Source: an uncultured Saprospiraceae bacterium (lineage in GTDB: Bacteria > Bacteroidota > Bacteroidia > Chitinophagales > Saprospiraceae). Taken from it: DNA of 40,897 nucleotides. The stretch's first letter is position 1, and every line of letters starts with the position of its first letter. The notes below the pieces were generated by a model. It ran no database searches. It saw only the letters and a program-made list of their open reading frames with translations, and had not been told where the DNA came from. Positions 1 through 8,449 of this stretch are shown here, one piece after another. Location: the NCBI GenBank assembly GCA_937921595.1, contig CAKZTD010000184.1:1-40897 (forward strand), written 5' to 3'. A program made the position numbers and the translations under genes.

Positions 1-1
1 C

Positions 2-1147
2 AACGGTGCTGATTATCAATATACCATCACGTTGATTCCTACACAGCATAATCGCTTGGATCCTAATCTTTCTGCTTTTATGAATAAGACTTTACTGCCT
101 CGTCTTTTTAATGACATGGAAAAAGGAGGCTGGGAAATGACGCCTTATGTCTATGCTCGAAATACGCCGGATGAGGGAATTGCTGGTTTTTTGGATTTGG
201 CCAGATACTCTTCTGGATACGCTTCCTTGTTTAATGCCATTTCTTTTATGCCCGAAACGCATATGCTAAAACCATTTAAAGATCGAGTAAAGTCGACTTA
301 CTTGTTTATGGATTGTATGATCAAAGTAATGCATGAGGAAAGAACTGGTTTTCAAAAGGCCCGACAGCTAGCTGTTGAGAATACAAAAAAGAAAACTATT
401 TTTGACCTGGATTGGGAGATAGATAGGTCTAAAAAAGTGACTGTAAATTTTAAAGGTTACGAAGCGAAATACAAACCAAGTGAGGTTAGTGGCCAAGACC
501 GGTTATATTATGACAGAAATGAACCTTATGAAAAAGAAATTCCGTTTTTAAATACTTATAAATCAAAATTGAGTGTTGAAAAACCAATCGCATATATTAT
601 TCCACAAGCATATTCTGATGTGGTTGAAAGATTGAAATGGAATGGAGTTGAGCTCAAAAGATTAAGTAAAAACCAAGCGGTAGAAGTAGACTTATACAGA
701 ATCGGAGATTTTAAAAATCGCGAAGCTTATGAGGGTCATTATTTGCATTATGGAATTGCTGTCGAAAAGATGACAGAAGTTTGGAATTATCATGAAGGAG
801 ATTATGTCGTTTATGTTAATCAAGAAGCAAATCGATATCTTGTAGAAACTTTAGAACCTCAAGCACCAGATTCTTTTTTCGCTTGGAATTTCTTCGATGG
901 CATCTTAGGGCAGAAGGAATATTTTTCTGCTTATGTGTTCGAAGATGCTGCGGCTAAATATCTACGAGAAGATGCTGATTTAAAAGCAAAGTTTGAAAAG
1001 AAAAAACAAGAGGATGAAGACTTTGCGAAAAATGCAAATGCTCAGTTAGATTTTATTTATAAAAACACAGCTCATTATGAATATACACATCGAGTCTATC
1101 CGGTTGGTCGATTGATGGAAGCTGTAGATTTTGATTTTAAAAAATAA
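2..1147 (+). CDS. M14 family zinc carboxypeptidase, C-terminal part (5' end outside window)
   Basis: The reading frame is open from base 2, so the first in-frame TTG at 32 is probably not the start and the gene begins before the window. The visible 382 residues resemble the C-terminal two thirds of the roughly 570-600-residue secreted M14 peptidases of Saprospiraceae-like Bacteroidota. Early segments such as TQHNRLDPNLS, TPYVYARNTPDEG and SFMPETHMLKPF belong to the end of the carboxypeptidase fold. A long family-specific extension follows, including FKGYEAKYKPSEVSG and VETLEPQAPDSFFAWNFFD. The HxxE zinc-binding half is not in the window, so activity cannot be judged. Predicted role: removal of C-terminal residues from peptides outside the cytoplasm. 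The DUF6090 gene starts two bases after the stop, suggesting co-transcription. Confidence 0.82.
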   Translation, partial: NGADYQYTITLIPTQHNRLDPNLSAFMNKTLLPRLFNDMEKGGWEMTPYVYARNTPDEGIAGFLDLARYSSGYASLFNAISFMPETHMLKPFKDRVKSTYLFMDCMIKVMHEERTGFQKARQLAVENTKKKTIFDLDWEIDRSKKVTVNFKGYEAKYKPSEVSGQDRLYYDRNEPYEKEIPFLNTYKSKLSVEKPIAYIIPQAYSDVVERLKWNGVELKRLSKNQAVEVDLYRIGDFKNREAYEGHYLHYGIAVEKMTEVWNYHEGDYVVYVNQEANRYLVETLEPQAPDSFFAWNFFDGILGQKEYFSAYVFEDAAAKYLREDADLKAKFEKKKQEDEDFAKNANAQLDFIYKNTAHYEYTHRVYPVGRLMEAVDFDFKK

Positions 1148-1149
1148 AA

Positions 1150-1848
1150 ATGGCTAAGAAAAATAAATTGACTTCAAAAATAGGACGTTATCTTATTGAG
1201 ATTGTGATTATCATTATTGGTATCACGCTTTCATTTGCTTTAAATGAGTGGAATGAAAAAAACTCTGAGCAAGAAGAATATTTTGAATATTTAGAAAACC
1301 TTAAGCAAGATATAAAGATTGATTCTGTTCAAATGGTTAGTGATTATAAATCTTATATAAGTATATCAAAAGGAGCGGATTTGATTCTTCGGTATGACGA
1401 TAGAAATCGAAAAGATAGCCTTTTGAATTTTGCTATGGCAGTCGACGGATTAAGTAATTTTATTGAATTTCTACCGAATAATAACACCTTTCAAGTATTA
1501 AGTAGCACAGGGGGATTCAATGTTTTTGAAAATAAAGACTTGGTCAAAGAAATTGTCCAATTGTATAAGTATGATTACGCTTTTATTCAAATGATGGGTA
1601 AGGAAGCTCACAAAGAAAGAAGAGATATGTTAGAACCTTACCTTTTGAAAAATATCGTATACGAAGACAGAGAAACTTTTCCGGAAATTAAAACAGATAT
1701 TCAGGCTTTGATTAATGATCGGCTTTTTAGAAACCTTTGTTATGGTTATGGAAACTCAAGTTGGAGTGCCGCTAATGCTTATAAACGAGCGATCAAAAGA
1801 TTACGGATAGTTGATCAAATGATCGACGAAGAGTTAGAACGTCGATGA
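1150..1848 (+). CDS. DUF6090 family membrane-anchored protein
   Basis: 232 residues. Residues 1-11 are basic, followed by one strongly hydrophobic helix at about 12-32 (IEIVIIIIGITLSFALNEWNE). The helix ending in a conserved NxWNE motif is the signature of DUF6090, a Bacteroidota-specific family of unknown function. The rest is a charged, mostly helical domain with repeated Glu/Lys/Tyr stretches and no recognisable catalytic motif. The topology implies a short cytoplasmic N-terminus and a periplasmic helical domain. The start lies two bases after the M14 stop, so the two genes are very likely one transcription unit. No function can be assigned beyond that linkage. Confidence 0.8.
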   Translation: MAKKNKLTSKIGRYLIEIVIIIIGITLSFALNEWNEKNSEQEEYFEYLENLKQDIKIDSVQMVSDYKSYISISKGADLILRYDDRNRKDSLLNFAMAVDGLSNFIEFLPNNNTFQVLSSTGGFNVFENKDLVKEIVQLYKYDYAFIQMMGKEAHKERRDMLEPYLLKNIVYEDRETFPEIKTDIQALINDRLFRNLCYGYGNSSWSAANAYKRAIKRLRIVDQMIDEELERR

Positions 1849-1994
1849 GTTTTGGCATTTCGTCTTTTCAAAAATAAAATAACCGCCAAAATTTCTTAAA
1901 TCCAAGGATGGATAGTATTTTGATGCAAGGATAAATAACATAAGAGAAGATTGATATAGCTAATTTAAAAATCAATTCGAAACCTAATTATAAT

Positions 1995-4787
1995 ATGACA
2001 TACGATAATTTCACGATTAAAGCCCAAGAGTCCATCCTCAAAGCACAACAAATAGCTTCGGGTTATGATCAACAAAGTGTAGATACTGCTCACCTCATTA
2101 GAGGAATCATGGCGACTGACGAAAGTGTTGCAGAGTTTCTTTTAAAAAAAATGGATATCAATATTCCAGCGCTTCAAAAAGAACTAGAAATAGCAATCAA
2201 AAAAGTTCCTAAAGTTGAAGGTAGCGACAAGCAATTCCTTACTAATGATGCCAACAAATCATTGAGTAAAGCGAAAAAGGCACTCAAAGAATTTGGTGAT
2301 GATTTTATTTCTATTGAACTAATCCTTTTAGGAATTCTTCAAGGGAATGATGATGGAGCGAAAGCACTCAAAGGACATGGCGCAACAGAAAAAGGACTGA
2401 AAGCTGCGATTAAAGAGTTGAGAAAAGGAAGTAAGGTGAAAGATCAGAATGCAGAAAACCAATATAATTCTTTAAGCAAATTTGGTATCAATCTCAACGA
2501 AAGAGCAGAGTCTGGGAAGTTGGATAAAATCATAGGAAGAGACGAGGAGATTCGACGGGTTTTGCATATTCTTTCGAGAAGGAAAAAGAACAACCCGATT
2601 ATCATCGGTGAACCTGGTGTTGGTAAAACGGCGATTGTTGAAGGTATTGCTTGGAGGATTGTAAAGCAGGATGTACCAGAGAATTTAAAAACTAAAAAAA
2701 TATTCACCCTTGATATAGCAGCCTTGATCGCAGGGGCAAAATTCAAAGGAGAATTCGAAGAACGTTTAAAAGCAGTAATCAAAGAAGTTACGAACTCTGA
2801 TGGAGAGATCATTCTTTTCATTGATGAGATTCACACTTTGATTGGTGCTGGTGGAGGAGCTGGAGCAATGGATGCCGCGAATATTTTAAAACCAGCTTTG
2901 GCAAGAGGAGAGTTGAAAACAATAGGTGCAACTACTCTTGATGAGTACCAGAAATATTTTGAAAAAGATAAAGCACTGGTTAGAAGATTTCAAACAGTCG
3001 TGATTGACGAACCTAGTGTCGAAGAGACGATTTCTATCCTTCGTGGATTACAAGATCGCTATGAAGTTTTTCATAAAATCGAAATTCTGGATGAAGCATT
3101 AATTGCTGCGGCAGAATTATCTCATCGTTATATTGCGGATCGTCACCTTCCAGATAAGGCGATAGATTTGATTGATGAGGCGGCAGCGAAGTTAAGATTA
3201 GAATTAGATTCTGTTCCTGATGAAATTGATGAACAAGAACGTAAAGTTCGACAATTGGAAATCGAACGAGAGGCCATTAAGCGAGAGAAATCTCCAAAGA
3301 AAATGGATGGGATCAATAAGCAGATCGCAACGGCAAAAGAGAACTTAGAATCTTTAACGGCTGCTTGGAGAAATGAAAAAGATATCGTGGATGCGATTTC
3401 AAATATTAAAAAAGATATTGAGGATCTTGAGCAAGAAGCAGATAAAGCAGAACGGGATAGTGATTTCGAAACCGTTGCAAAGATTCGTTATGGCCAGCTT
3501 AAAGAAAAAGAGGCCATGCTTAAAGTAGCAGAAGAGAAGCTGGATAAATTGCCAGATGAGAATAGGTTTACCATCGAGCAAGTTACGAGCAATGATATCG
3601 CAGAAGTAGTCGCTCGGTCGACTGGGATTCCAGTAACCAAAATGCTGCAAAGTGAAAAAGATAAATTACTTAATTTAGAAGATCAAATTGGGGAACGTTT
3701 GATTGGACAACATGAAGCAGTAGTTGCTGTGTCTGATGCAGTTCGGAGAAGTCGAGCAGGATTGCAGGATGCCAATCGTCCAATTGGCTCTTTTATTTTC
3801 TTAGGACCTACCGGCGTTGGAAAAACAGAATTGGCGAAGTCTCTAGCGGTGGTTTTATTTAATGATGAAAATGCGATTACCAGAATTGATATGTCAGAAT
3901 ATCAAGAACGACATTCTGTTTCTCGATTGGTAGGAGCGCCTCCAGGTTATGTGGGTTATGATGAAGGTGGACAATTGACGGAAGCAGTTAGACGGAAACC
4001 TTATTCGATTATTTTGTTAGATGAAATCGAAAAAGCTCACCCTGATACTTTTAATATTTTACTTCAAGTATTGGATGATGGACGATTGACGGATAATAGA
4101 GGTCGGGTTGCGAATTTTAAAAATACGATCATCATCATGACTTCAAATATGGGAGCGGAAACCATCCTCGAAAATTTTGAAGATCTAGATGCACTAGGAG
4201 AGGAGCATAAAGGAGATATTATTGAAACAACTAAGCAAGAAGTTTTCGAACATCTAAAAGAAACACTTCGGCCAGAATTTTTGAATCGTATTGACGAGCA
4301 GATTATGTTTCTGCCATTGAGCAAAGATGAGATCAAGCAAATCCTAGAATTATTGCTTCGGAAAACTCATAAGATGTTGAACAAACAAGGGATTGTTTTG
4401 AAGCTGGATGAAAAAGCGAAAACCTTGATCGCTGATTTAGGCTATGATCCACAGTTCGGTGCTCGACCATTGAAAAGAGTTTTGCAGAAAGAAGTGATCA
4501 ATGAATTATCGAAACTGGTATTGTCAAGTACATTCTCCGTCGGAGATACCATCTATATCAGTGCTGATGCTAAAGGTTTGACTTTTAATAAAGATGCTGA
4601 GGGAAAAGCAAAAGTTGCTTCAAAAAAAGCAGCTCCAAAAGCGGCACCAAAGGCAAGTCCAAAAGCTAAAAGCAAACCTGCTGCGAAAGACAAGGAAGAG
4701 GATCGTGAAAAGCAATTAGATGATTTAAAAAAAGCAACTAAGGAGGTGACAGATGCGGTGAAGGACCTAAAGAAAGATAAGAAGTAA
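1995..4787 (+). CDS. clpB: ATP-dependent disaggregase ClpB with Lys/Ala-rich C-terminal tail
   Basis: Hsp100 disaggregase that threads aggregated proteins through a hexameric pore with DnaK/DnaJ/GrpE. Domains in order: Clp_N repeats (about 1-145), AAA+ 1 with Walker A GEPGVGKT at 205-212 and Walker B LFIDEIH, a coiled-coil middle domain (about 410-530) as in ClpB rather than ClpC, AAA+ 2 with Walker A GPTGVGKT at 604-611 and pore motif GYVGYDEGG, and ClpB_D2-small with FGARPLKR. About 65 extra residues follow (866-930), built of K/A/P repeats and then a charged helix (EDREKQLDDLKK). This tail is not part of normal ClpB, which is usually about 860 residues. The gene stands alone, and I see no CIRCE element in its 146-base leader. 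GrpE and DnaJ are 30 kb away at 35351-37223. Confidence 0.95.
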   Translation: MTYDNFTIKAQESILKAQQIASGYDQQSVDTAHLIRGIMATDESVAEFLLKKMDINIPALQKELEIAIKKVPKVEGSDKQFLTNDANKSLSKAKKALKEFGDDFISIELILLGILQGNDDGAKALKGHGATEKGLKAAIKELRKGSKVKDQNAENQYNSLSKFGINLNERAESGKLDKIIGRDEEIRRVLHILSRRKKNNPIIIGEPGVGKTAIVEGIAWRIVKQDVPENLKTKKIFTLDIAALIAGAKFKGEFEERLKAVIKEVTNSDGEIILFIDEIHTLIGAGGGAGAMDAANILKPALARGELKTIGATTLDEYQKYFEKDKALVRRFQTVVIDEPSVEETISILRGLQDRYEVFHKIEILDEALIAAAELSHRYIADRHLPDKAIDLIDEAAAKLRLELDSVPDEIDEQERKVRQLEIEREAIKREKSPKKMDGINKQIATAKENLESLTAAWRNEKDIVDAISNIKKDIEDLEQEADKAERDSDFETVAKIRYGQLKEKEAMLKVAEEKLDKLPDENRFTIEQVTSNDIAEVVARSTGIPVTKMLQSEKDKLLNLEDQIGERLIGQHEAVVAVSDAVRRSRAGLQDANRPIGSFIFLGPTGVGKTELAKSLAVVLFNDENAITRIDMSEYQERHSVSRLVGAPPGYVGYDEGGQLTEAVRRKPYSIILLDEIEKAHPDTFNILLQVLDDGRLTDNRGRVANFKNTIIIMTSNMGAETILENFEDLDALGEEHKGDIIETTKQEVFEHLKETLRPEFLNRIDEQIMFLPLSKDEIKQILELLLRKTHKMLNKQGIVLKLDEKAKTLIADLGYDPQFGARPLKRVLQKEVINELSKLVLSSTFSVGDTIYISADAKGLTFNKDAEGKAKVASKKAAPKAAPKASPKAKSKPAAKDKEEDREKQLDDLKKATKEVTDAVKDLKKDKK

Positions 4788-4806
4788 TTTCTCCCTGCGG
4801 TCGAAA

Positions 4807-4980
4807 GGGATAGATTGCCGAAGGCAATAATGATTAAGGGATAGATTTTGATAAATCAAAATAGGGATAGATTCTGACAAGTCAGAATAGTGTGTTCGCA
4901 TATTATTTTGTAGAAAAAATAATCTAGGTGTTCCGGAAGATAAATCTGAGCGTCTCTATTGCCCTAGGCAATCTATCCCT
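4807..4980. repeat. Array of four GGGATAG-headed palindromic units in a convergent gap
   Basis: Three direct units at 4807-4828, 4838-4862 and 4864-4888 each consist of GGGATAG followed by a perfect hairpin that starts ATT and ends AAT. The arms are ATTGCC/GGCAAT (loop GAA), ATTTTGAT/ATCAAAAT (loop AA) and ATTCTGAC/GTCAGAAT (loop AA). A fourth unit lies inverted at 4958-4980: ATTGCC-CTA-GGCAAT then CTATCCC. Arm sequences differ between units yet pairing is always kept. The array sits between the ends of clpB and the MtfA-like gene, so it may act as a two-way terminator or RNA-stabilising hairpins, but it lacks clear T-tracts. Confidence 0.85.
4902..4923. repeat. AT-rich inverted repeat within the palindrome array
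   Basis: ATTATTTT at 4902-4909 pairs with AAAATAAT at 4916-4923 across a loop of six bases. Just outside the stem lie two GTGTTC words (4892 and 4928 onward). It sits between the third and fourth GGGATAG units and could be a further, diverged hairpin of the same array. Confidence 0.55.
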
Positions 4981-5013
4981 CGTCACTCAGTCACTATCCG
5001 ACTATCAGGAGGA

Positions 5014-5883
5014 TCAAATACCTTTCCCCTGTTTCTCCGGATCAATTACCGGAAAGTCTATCTTCATCGGATCCTGATTGAAAATCTTAGCAAATACATC
5101 ATAGAACTCAGGAAGCACATCCTTAAATTGCTTAGGAAAAGTAAAAAAGTAATTAATAGCCACTGTAAGTGGTTCGAGAGTAGGAAGCCCAATAAAGTTT
5201 TTGACTGCCTCTGTTTTAAAACCGCTGATTTTTTCTAATTGCCCCCAGATACTATCATCTAACTTTGGATAAGGGTGATCTTTATAGGTCAATGTAAAAA
5301 TCTTTGCATACTCATGCAGAGCGATATTATAATACTTCGTTTTTTGAGTGGCACCAGGAATTAGTTGTTCCAATGAAAAAAGAACAACACCATCATCTTC
5401 AAAATGCTCTGTGCTATGAAATATTTTTCGAAACTGAGGAGAGGGGAATGGATGTGGATAAACGATGATTTGCTCATACTTAGATAATCGGTAGTCTTTC
5501 TGCCCAAATGTCAGCATCACCACATTACAAGCGATCAAAGCCTGGATGTCATCCGGTACATCTTCCATTGCCATCGCCTGAAATTCTGTTGCCAACATGT
5601 AAAGGGAAACTCGATTTAAGAACCGTTTTTTTGCCGGAATTGTCAAATTTCCATAATATGAGAAGAATTTTCTTAAAAAACCTTCAACTCTTGGATCTAT
5701 CGGCGGAGGGTTGCGATTTGCCCACCACCAATCAATCAGAGGACTCATCACAAAAACGATCGCCGCTAGTATAACCCATGGAATGATGTAGTAAGGCTCT
5801 AAATCGTGCTCCCAGACAAGATAAAGGCAACCAATAGCCATTATTGCAAGGGGAATTAAAAGGAATTTTGAAAGCATATTCAT
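5014..5883 (-). CDS. MtfA-like (M90 family) membrane protein with degenerate zinc site
   Basis: 289 residues with two hydrophobic segments (about 5-23 and 33-50), then a soluble domain resembling the zinc peptidase MtfA (Mlc titration factor A, peptidase family M90). Family landmarks: YEQIIVYPHPF (136-146), GVVLFSLEQL (175-184), YNIALHEYAKIF (185-196), and LTVAINYFFTFP followed by LPEFYDVFAKIFNQDP. In MtfA the zinc ligands are both His of HExxH and a Glu in the EFFAVxSEYFF region. Here the motif reads HEYAK (H190, E191, K194), and the expected Glu is Asn244. Two of three ligands are therefore missing, and it is probably not an active protease. It is convergent with clpB. Start ATG at 5883; M3 is an equal alternative. 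Confidence 0.8.
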   Translation of the reverse strand: MNMLSKFLLIPLAIMAIGCLYLVWEHDLEPYYIIPWVILAAIVFVMSPLIDWWWANRNPPPIDPRVEGFLRKFFSYYGNLTIPAKKRFLNRVSLYMLATEFQAMAMEDVPDDIQALIACNVVMLTFGQKDYRLSKYEQIIVYPHPFPSPQFRKIFHSTEHFEDDGVVLFSLEQLIPGATQKTKYYNIALHEYAKIFTLTYKDHPYPKLDDSIWGQLEKISGFKTEAVKNFIGLPTLEPLTVAINYFFTFPKQFKDVLPEFYDVFAKIFNQDPMKIDFPVIDPEKQGKGI

Positions 5884-5896
5884 TGTTCTATTAACT

Positions 5897-5904
5897 CAAA
5901 AATA
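5897..5904 (-). promoter_or_regulatory. Possible -7 element for the MtfA-like gene
   Basis: Read on the minus strand the sequence is TATTTTTG, an exact match to the Bacteroidota -7 consensus TAnnTTTG. It lies 13 bases upstream of the ATG. No TTG is found at the -33 distance, so the call is weak. A small palindrome (GGAT/ATCC) overlaps the -33 area. Confidence 0.35.
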
Positions 5905-5966
5905 AGGATTGGATACATCCTAAAATGGTAAAATTAAATTTTATTTAAAAAATCCTTGCTATACTC

Positions 5967-5997
5967 TTGTGGAATATAAAAAAAGAACATAAATTTG
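5967..5997 (+). promoter_or_regulatory. Bacteroidota-type promoter of tRNA-Phe
   Basis: TTG at 5967-5969, a 20-base spacer, then TAAATTTG at 5990-5997. This matches the sigma-ABfr consensus (TTG, N19-20, TAnnTTTG) exactly. It ends 20 bases before the mature tRNA 5' end. Confidence 0.85.
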
Positions 5998-6017
5998 CAG
6001 TCGCTTACCAAGCAGGA

Positions 6018-6090
6018 GGTACCTTAGCTCAGTTGGTAGAGCAATGGACTGAAAATCCATGTGTCCGCGGTTCGATTCCGCGAGGTACCA
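6018..6090 (+). tRNA. tRNA-Phe (anticodon GAA), CCA not encoded
   Basis: The cloverleaf can be folded by eye. Acceptor stem GGTACCT pairs with AGGTACC. The D arm contains AGCTCAGTTGGTAGAGC. The anticodon loop CTGAAAA carries GAA, decoding Phe. The T arm is CGCGG-TTCGATT-CCGCG. The discriminator is A, followed by CAA, so the 3' CCA must be added enzymatically. The gene stands alone between its own promoter and terminator. Confidence 0.96.
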
Positions 6091-6091
6091 C

Positions 6092-6126
6092 AAAAAGAGA
6101 GTTCTATCTGATAGAGCTCTTTTTTT
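6092..6126 (+). terminator. Rho-independent terminator of tRNA-Phe
   Basis: AGAGTTCTATC (6098-6108) pairs with GATAGAGCTCT (6110-6120) with one G-U pair. The stem is extended by A-U pairs, and a seven-T run follows directly. Confidence 0.85.
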
Positions 6127-6217
6127 ATGCAACACTATAACAGTATAGTTACGTAAAATATATTGCGCATCGGATATGTTGTTGGATGAATAATTAATTG
6201 TACATTAATAATTAAAA

Positions 6218-6724
6218 ATGGAAATAAGTATAATTAAAACGATTGTTGCTATTGTAGTCTATTTTCTATTAAGAGTTATTTCAAATAAATCTATTAATAG
6301 AACAGTGGCGAATAATTTAATGCAAAAGACAAGAGGGAAGATTATTAAAAAAGCAGTCAATTTCATTTTAGTTTTAATACTTCTTGTCCTAGTTTTAATA
6401 ATTTGGGGTGTTGATAAATCGGAGCTAGCTATTTTTATGAGTTCCGTCCTTGCTGTTATAGGAATAGCATTGTTTGCTCAATGGTCAACCTTATCGAATA
6501 TAACATCGGGAATAATTATATTTTTTAACCACCCGGTGAAATTAGATGACACGATTAGCATCATTGATAAGGATTTCAATATCGAAGGGAGGGTTAGTGA
6601 TATTGGCCTTTTCTTCGTCATTATTAAAACAACAGAAGGAGAACAGATAACCGTACCAAGCAATTTGTTTGTTCAAAAAATGATAAAAAATAAAATCAGG
6701 CAAGATTCGACACAAGAAATATAG
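6218..6724 (+). CDS. Small MscS-family mechanosensitive channel
   Basis: 168 residues. Three hydrophobic helices (about 4-20, 44-66 and 70-100) are followed by a short beta domain (about 105-160). The pore-lining helix and MscS box are visible as AIFMSSVLAVIGIALFAQ and then LSNITSGIIIFFNHPVKLDD. The beta domain contains IEGRVSDIGLFFVII and the family's TVPSNLF. E. coli MscS has 286 residues, and this protein lacks the C-terminal alpha/beta cage, as do many minimal MscS homologues. Predicted role: an inner-membrane pore opened by membrane tension during hypo-osmotic shock. The S41 protease gene follows after 69 bases in the same direction. Confidence 0.85.
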   Translation: MEISIIKTIVAIVVYFLLRVISNKSINRTVANNLMQKTRGKIIKKAVNFILVLILLVLVLIIWGVDKSELAIFMSSVLAVIGIALFAQWSTLSNITSGIIIFFNHPVKLDDTISIIDKDFNIEGRVSDIGLFFVIIKTTEGEQITVPSNLFVQKMIKNKIRQDSTQEI

Positions 6725-6793
6725 AAAAGTACTTAGAGGATATAAAAGCCGTTAGATTATTGAAATGTTATCGTGTTGAATTTAAATTACAAA

Positions 6794-8143
6794 ATGAGAG
6801 CAAGAGGATTTTTATTGTTGACTTTATTTCTTTTTTCTAATCTTGGATTTGGGCAAAGTCGAATATTTAGTAAACAAGAAATTATTGAAGATTTAGCTTT
6901 TTTGAAATCGCAGCTTGAAGAAAAGTATCCCAATACTGGAATCTATAACACGACGGAAGAGTTTAACGATTTTTTCAAAAATATCTCAGTTGGAGATGAC
7001 TTATCGGAAATAGAAGCATACTCCCTTATTGCTTCGTCTAATGAAGTAATTCTAGATGGGCACACCTTATTTTTTCCTAATCAGGATTTTATTAATCGGA
7101 ATAATGCATCAGGATTTTTTTTACCTATACGGACATATTGGGATGGAGAGCGATTGTACATACTTGAGAAGTATAGTCAATCTAAAGAACTAATTCCAGG
7201 GTCTGAGATTCTATCAATTAATGGGATGAAATCGAAAGATCTAATTCAAGGGATATTAAGCAAGATGATGAGCGATGGTAGAAGTCTTAAATATCCAATT
7301 TGGGTTTTGAATACTTATTTCTTTGAATATTATAGTTATTTCTATGGTTGCGGTAAGGAGTACGAATTGGGTTTAAAACAAAATGAAAAAGATTTGCTCA
7401 TAAAAATTGAAGGGGTTCCTAAAACTCAATTACTTCAAAAGATTAGAGAGACAAGAAAAGAGAATGGAAAAGGAATTTCAGTTGATATAGATAGAGCAAA
7501 AAGTACAGCGATATTAACCATTAAAGATTGGCATAAAAGCGTATTGAAAAAGCAGTATAATCAAAAATTCATACCGGAGATTAAGAGCATTATTAAGCAA
7601 TTAGAAAAGAATAATATTGAGGACCTAGTGATTGATGTTCGAAATAATCAAGGAGGAGATACTAAGTACTCAAAGTATTTACTTTCTCATTTATTGAAAG
7701 ATCCTTTTGTCTTAGTTGAAGGGTACAAGAAAAAGAGAAAAGGTAAAGTCGTAAAAAGCAGAGGGCCCCAAATGGGAGTTCATAAACCAATGTCAACCAC
7801 ATTTCAAGGGAGTGTTTATGTGCTAACAAATGGAGGGAGTTTTTCCAATACAGGGATTTTTTGTTCTGTATTAAGAAAGCATAAGAGAGCGGTTTTTATT
7901 GGAGAAGAAACTGGAGGAAGTGAGTTTGTATTATGCGGGATTCCAAAAAATGTTAAACTACCCAATACAGGAATTACGATCGAATTACCAAGATTGCAGT
8001 TTCTAATTAAAAGCTATGATAAAGAAAAATTACATGGGGTTATACCTGATTTTAAAGTCAAACCAAGCATAGAAAACCTTGTGAAGGGAGAAGACCCAGT
8101 AATTGATTACACCTTTAAATTGATAAAAGAAAAGAGAGACTAA
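6794..8143 (+). CDS. Secreted S41-family peptidase
   Basis: 449 residues from the ATG at 6794. The in-frame GTG at 6773 would place seven residues before a normal signal peptide, so the ATG is preferred. Residues 1-20 are a signal peptide (MRARGFLLLTLFLFSN, cut near FGQS). The C-terminal half is the S41 (tail-specific protease/tricorn) fold: NIEDLVIDVRNNQGGDT, then VYVLTNGGSFSNTG with Ser351 the likely nucleophile (the usual TxSAxE position, here SFSNT), then VFIGEETGGSEF. The middle contains a region that could be a degenerate PDZ-like domain (LIPGSEILSINGM). Predicted function: a periplasmic or secreted serine protease. The AA of the usual SAxE is replaced by NT, so activity is not certain. 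Confidence 0.85.
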   Translation: MRARGFLLLTLFLFSNLGFGQSRIFSKQEIIEDLAFLKSQLEEKYPNTGIYNTTEEFNDFFKNISVGDDLSEIEAYSLIASSNEVILDGHTLFFPNQDFINRNNASGFFLPIRTYWDGERLYILEKYSQSKELIPGSEILSINGMKSKDLIQGILSKMMSDGRSLKYPIWVLNTYFFEYYSYFYGCGKEYELGLKQNEKDLLIKIEGVPKTQLLQKIRETRKENGKGISVDIDRAKSTAILTIKDWHKSVLKKQYNQKFIPEIKSIIKQLEKNNIEDLVIDVRNNQGGDTKYSKYLLSHLLKDPFVLVEGYKKKRKGKVVKSRGPQMGVHKPMSTTFQGSVYVLTNGGSFSNTGIFCSVLRKHKRAVFIGEETGGSEFVLCGIPKNVKLPNTGITIELPRLQFLIKSYDKEKLHGVIPDFKVKPSIENLVKGEDPVIDYTFKLIKEKRD

Positions 8144-8449
8144 ATAAATATTCTATAGCAAATTCTTGAGCCCTTTTGAATACCAATTTATAAATGAGCG
8201 AATGAGAGAATTCATAAATGAGTGAATACCCTCCTAAATGTAAAAGAAAAAAGCATAAGACTCAGACCTCTCACTAATGTTTATTCATTCACTCATTCGA
8301 ATAAGAAATATTGAAAAAAGACTAAAGATCAAAGTTTTACCAGAGAAGTATATAGCAACTTAATCCCGGCAATAAAATATTATTTGCCTAGTCCTTTATC
8401 CTCACTCCAATAATTTGATTTTCCCAAAATAATTTTAGAGCTTAGAGCT
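8144..8449. other. 306-base intergenic gap between S41 peptidase and ogt
   Basis: No coding frame seen. It contains copy A of an intergenic repeat element (8174-8300). The remaining 150 bases up to ogt are AT-rich with no confident promoter; a TAATTTG word near 8411 is a poor -7 match. Confidence 0.7.
8174..8300. repeat. Intergenic repeat element, copy A (GAATGAGTGAAT words with inverted end)
   Basis: The left part repeats AATGAGCGAATGAG and AATGAGTGAAT. The middle holds a 20-base stretch (8230-8249, beginning CCTCCTAAATG) identical to copy B at 12192-12211. The right end carries the inverted words ATTCATTCACTCATTCG. The whole can fold into an imperfect stem with a loop of about 60 bases. 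No protein frame is apparent. Confidence 0.8.

Noticed and set aside
1849-1994. -7 promoter element (TAGTATTTTG) for clpB
   Set aside because: The spacing inside the element does not match TAnnTTTG and no TTG is placed at -33, so I left it out of the features.
2444-2821. Open frame antisense to clpB, and similar frames inside dnaJ and the large T9SS gene
   Set aside because: They lie opposite strongly conserved domains, have no leader or family resemblance, and arise from codon bias of the true gene.
4807-4888. Possible small CRISPR array (three repeats with variable parts)
   Set aside because: The repeats are only about 7-10 bases, the variable parts are self-complementary hairpins of unequal length, a fourth unit is inverted, and no cas genes are present.
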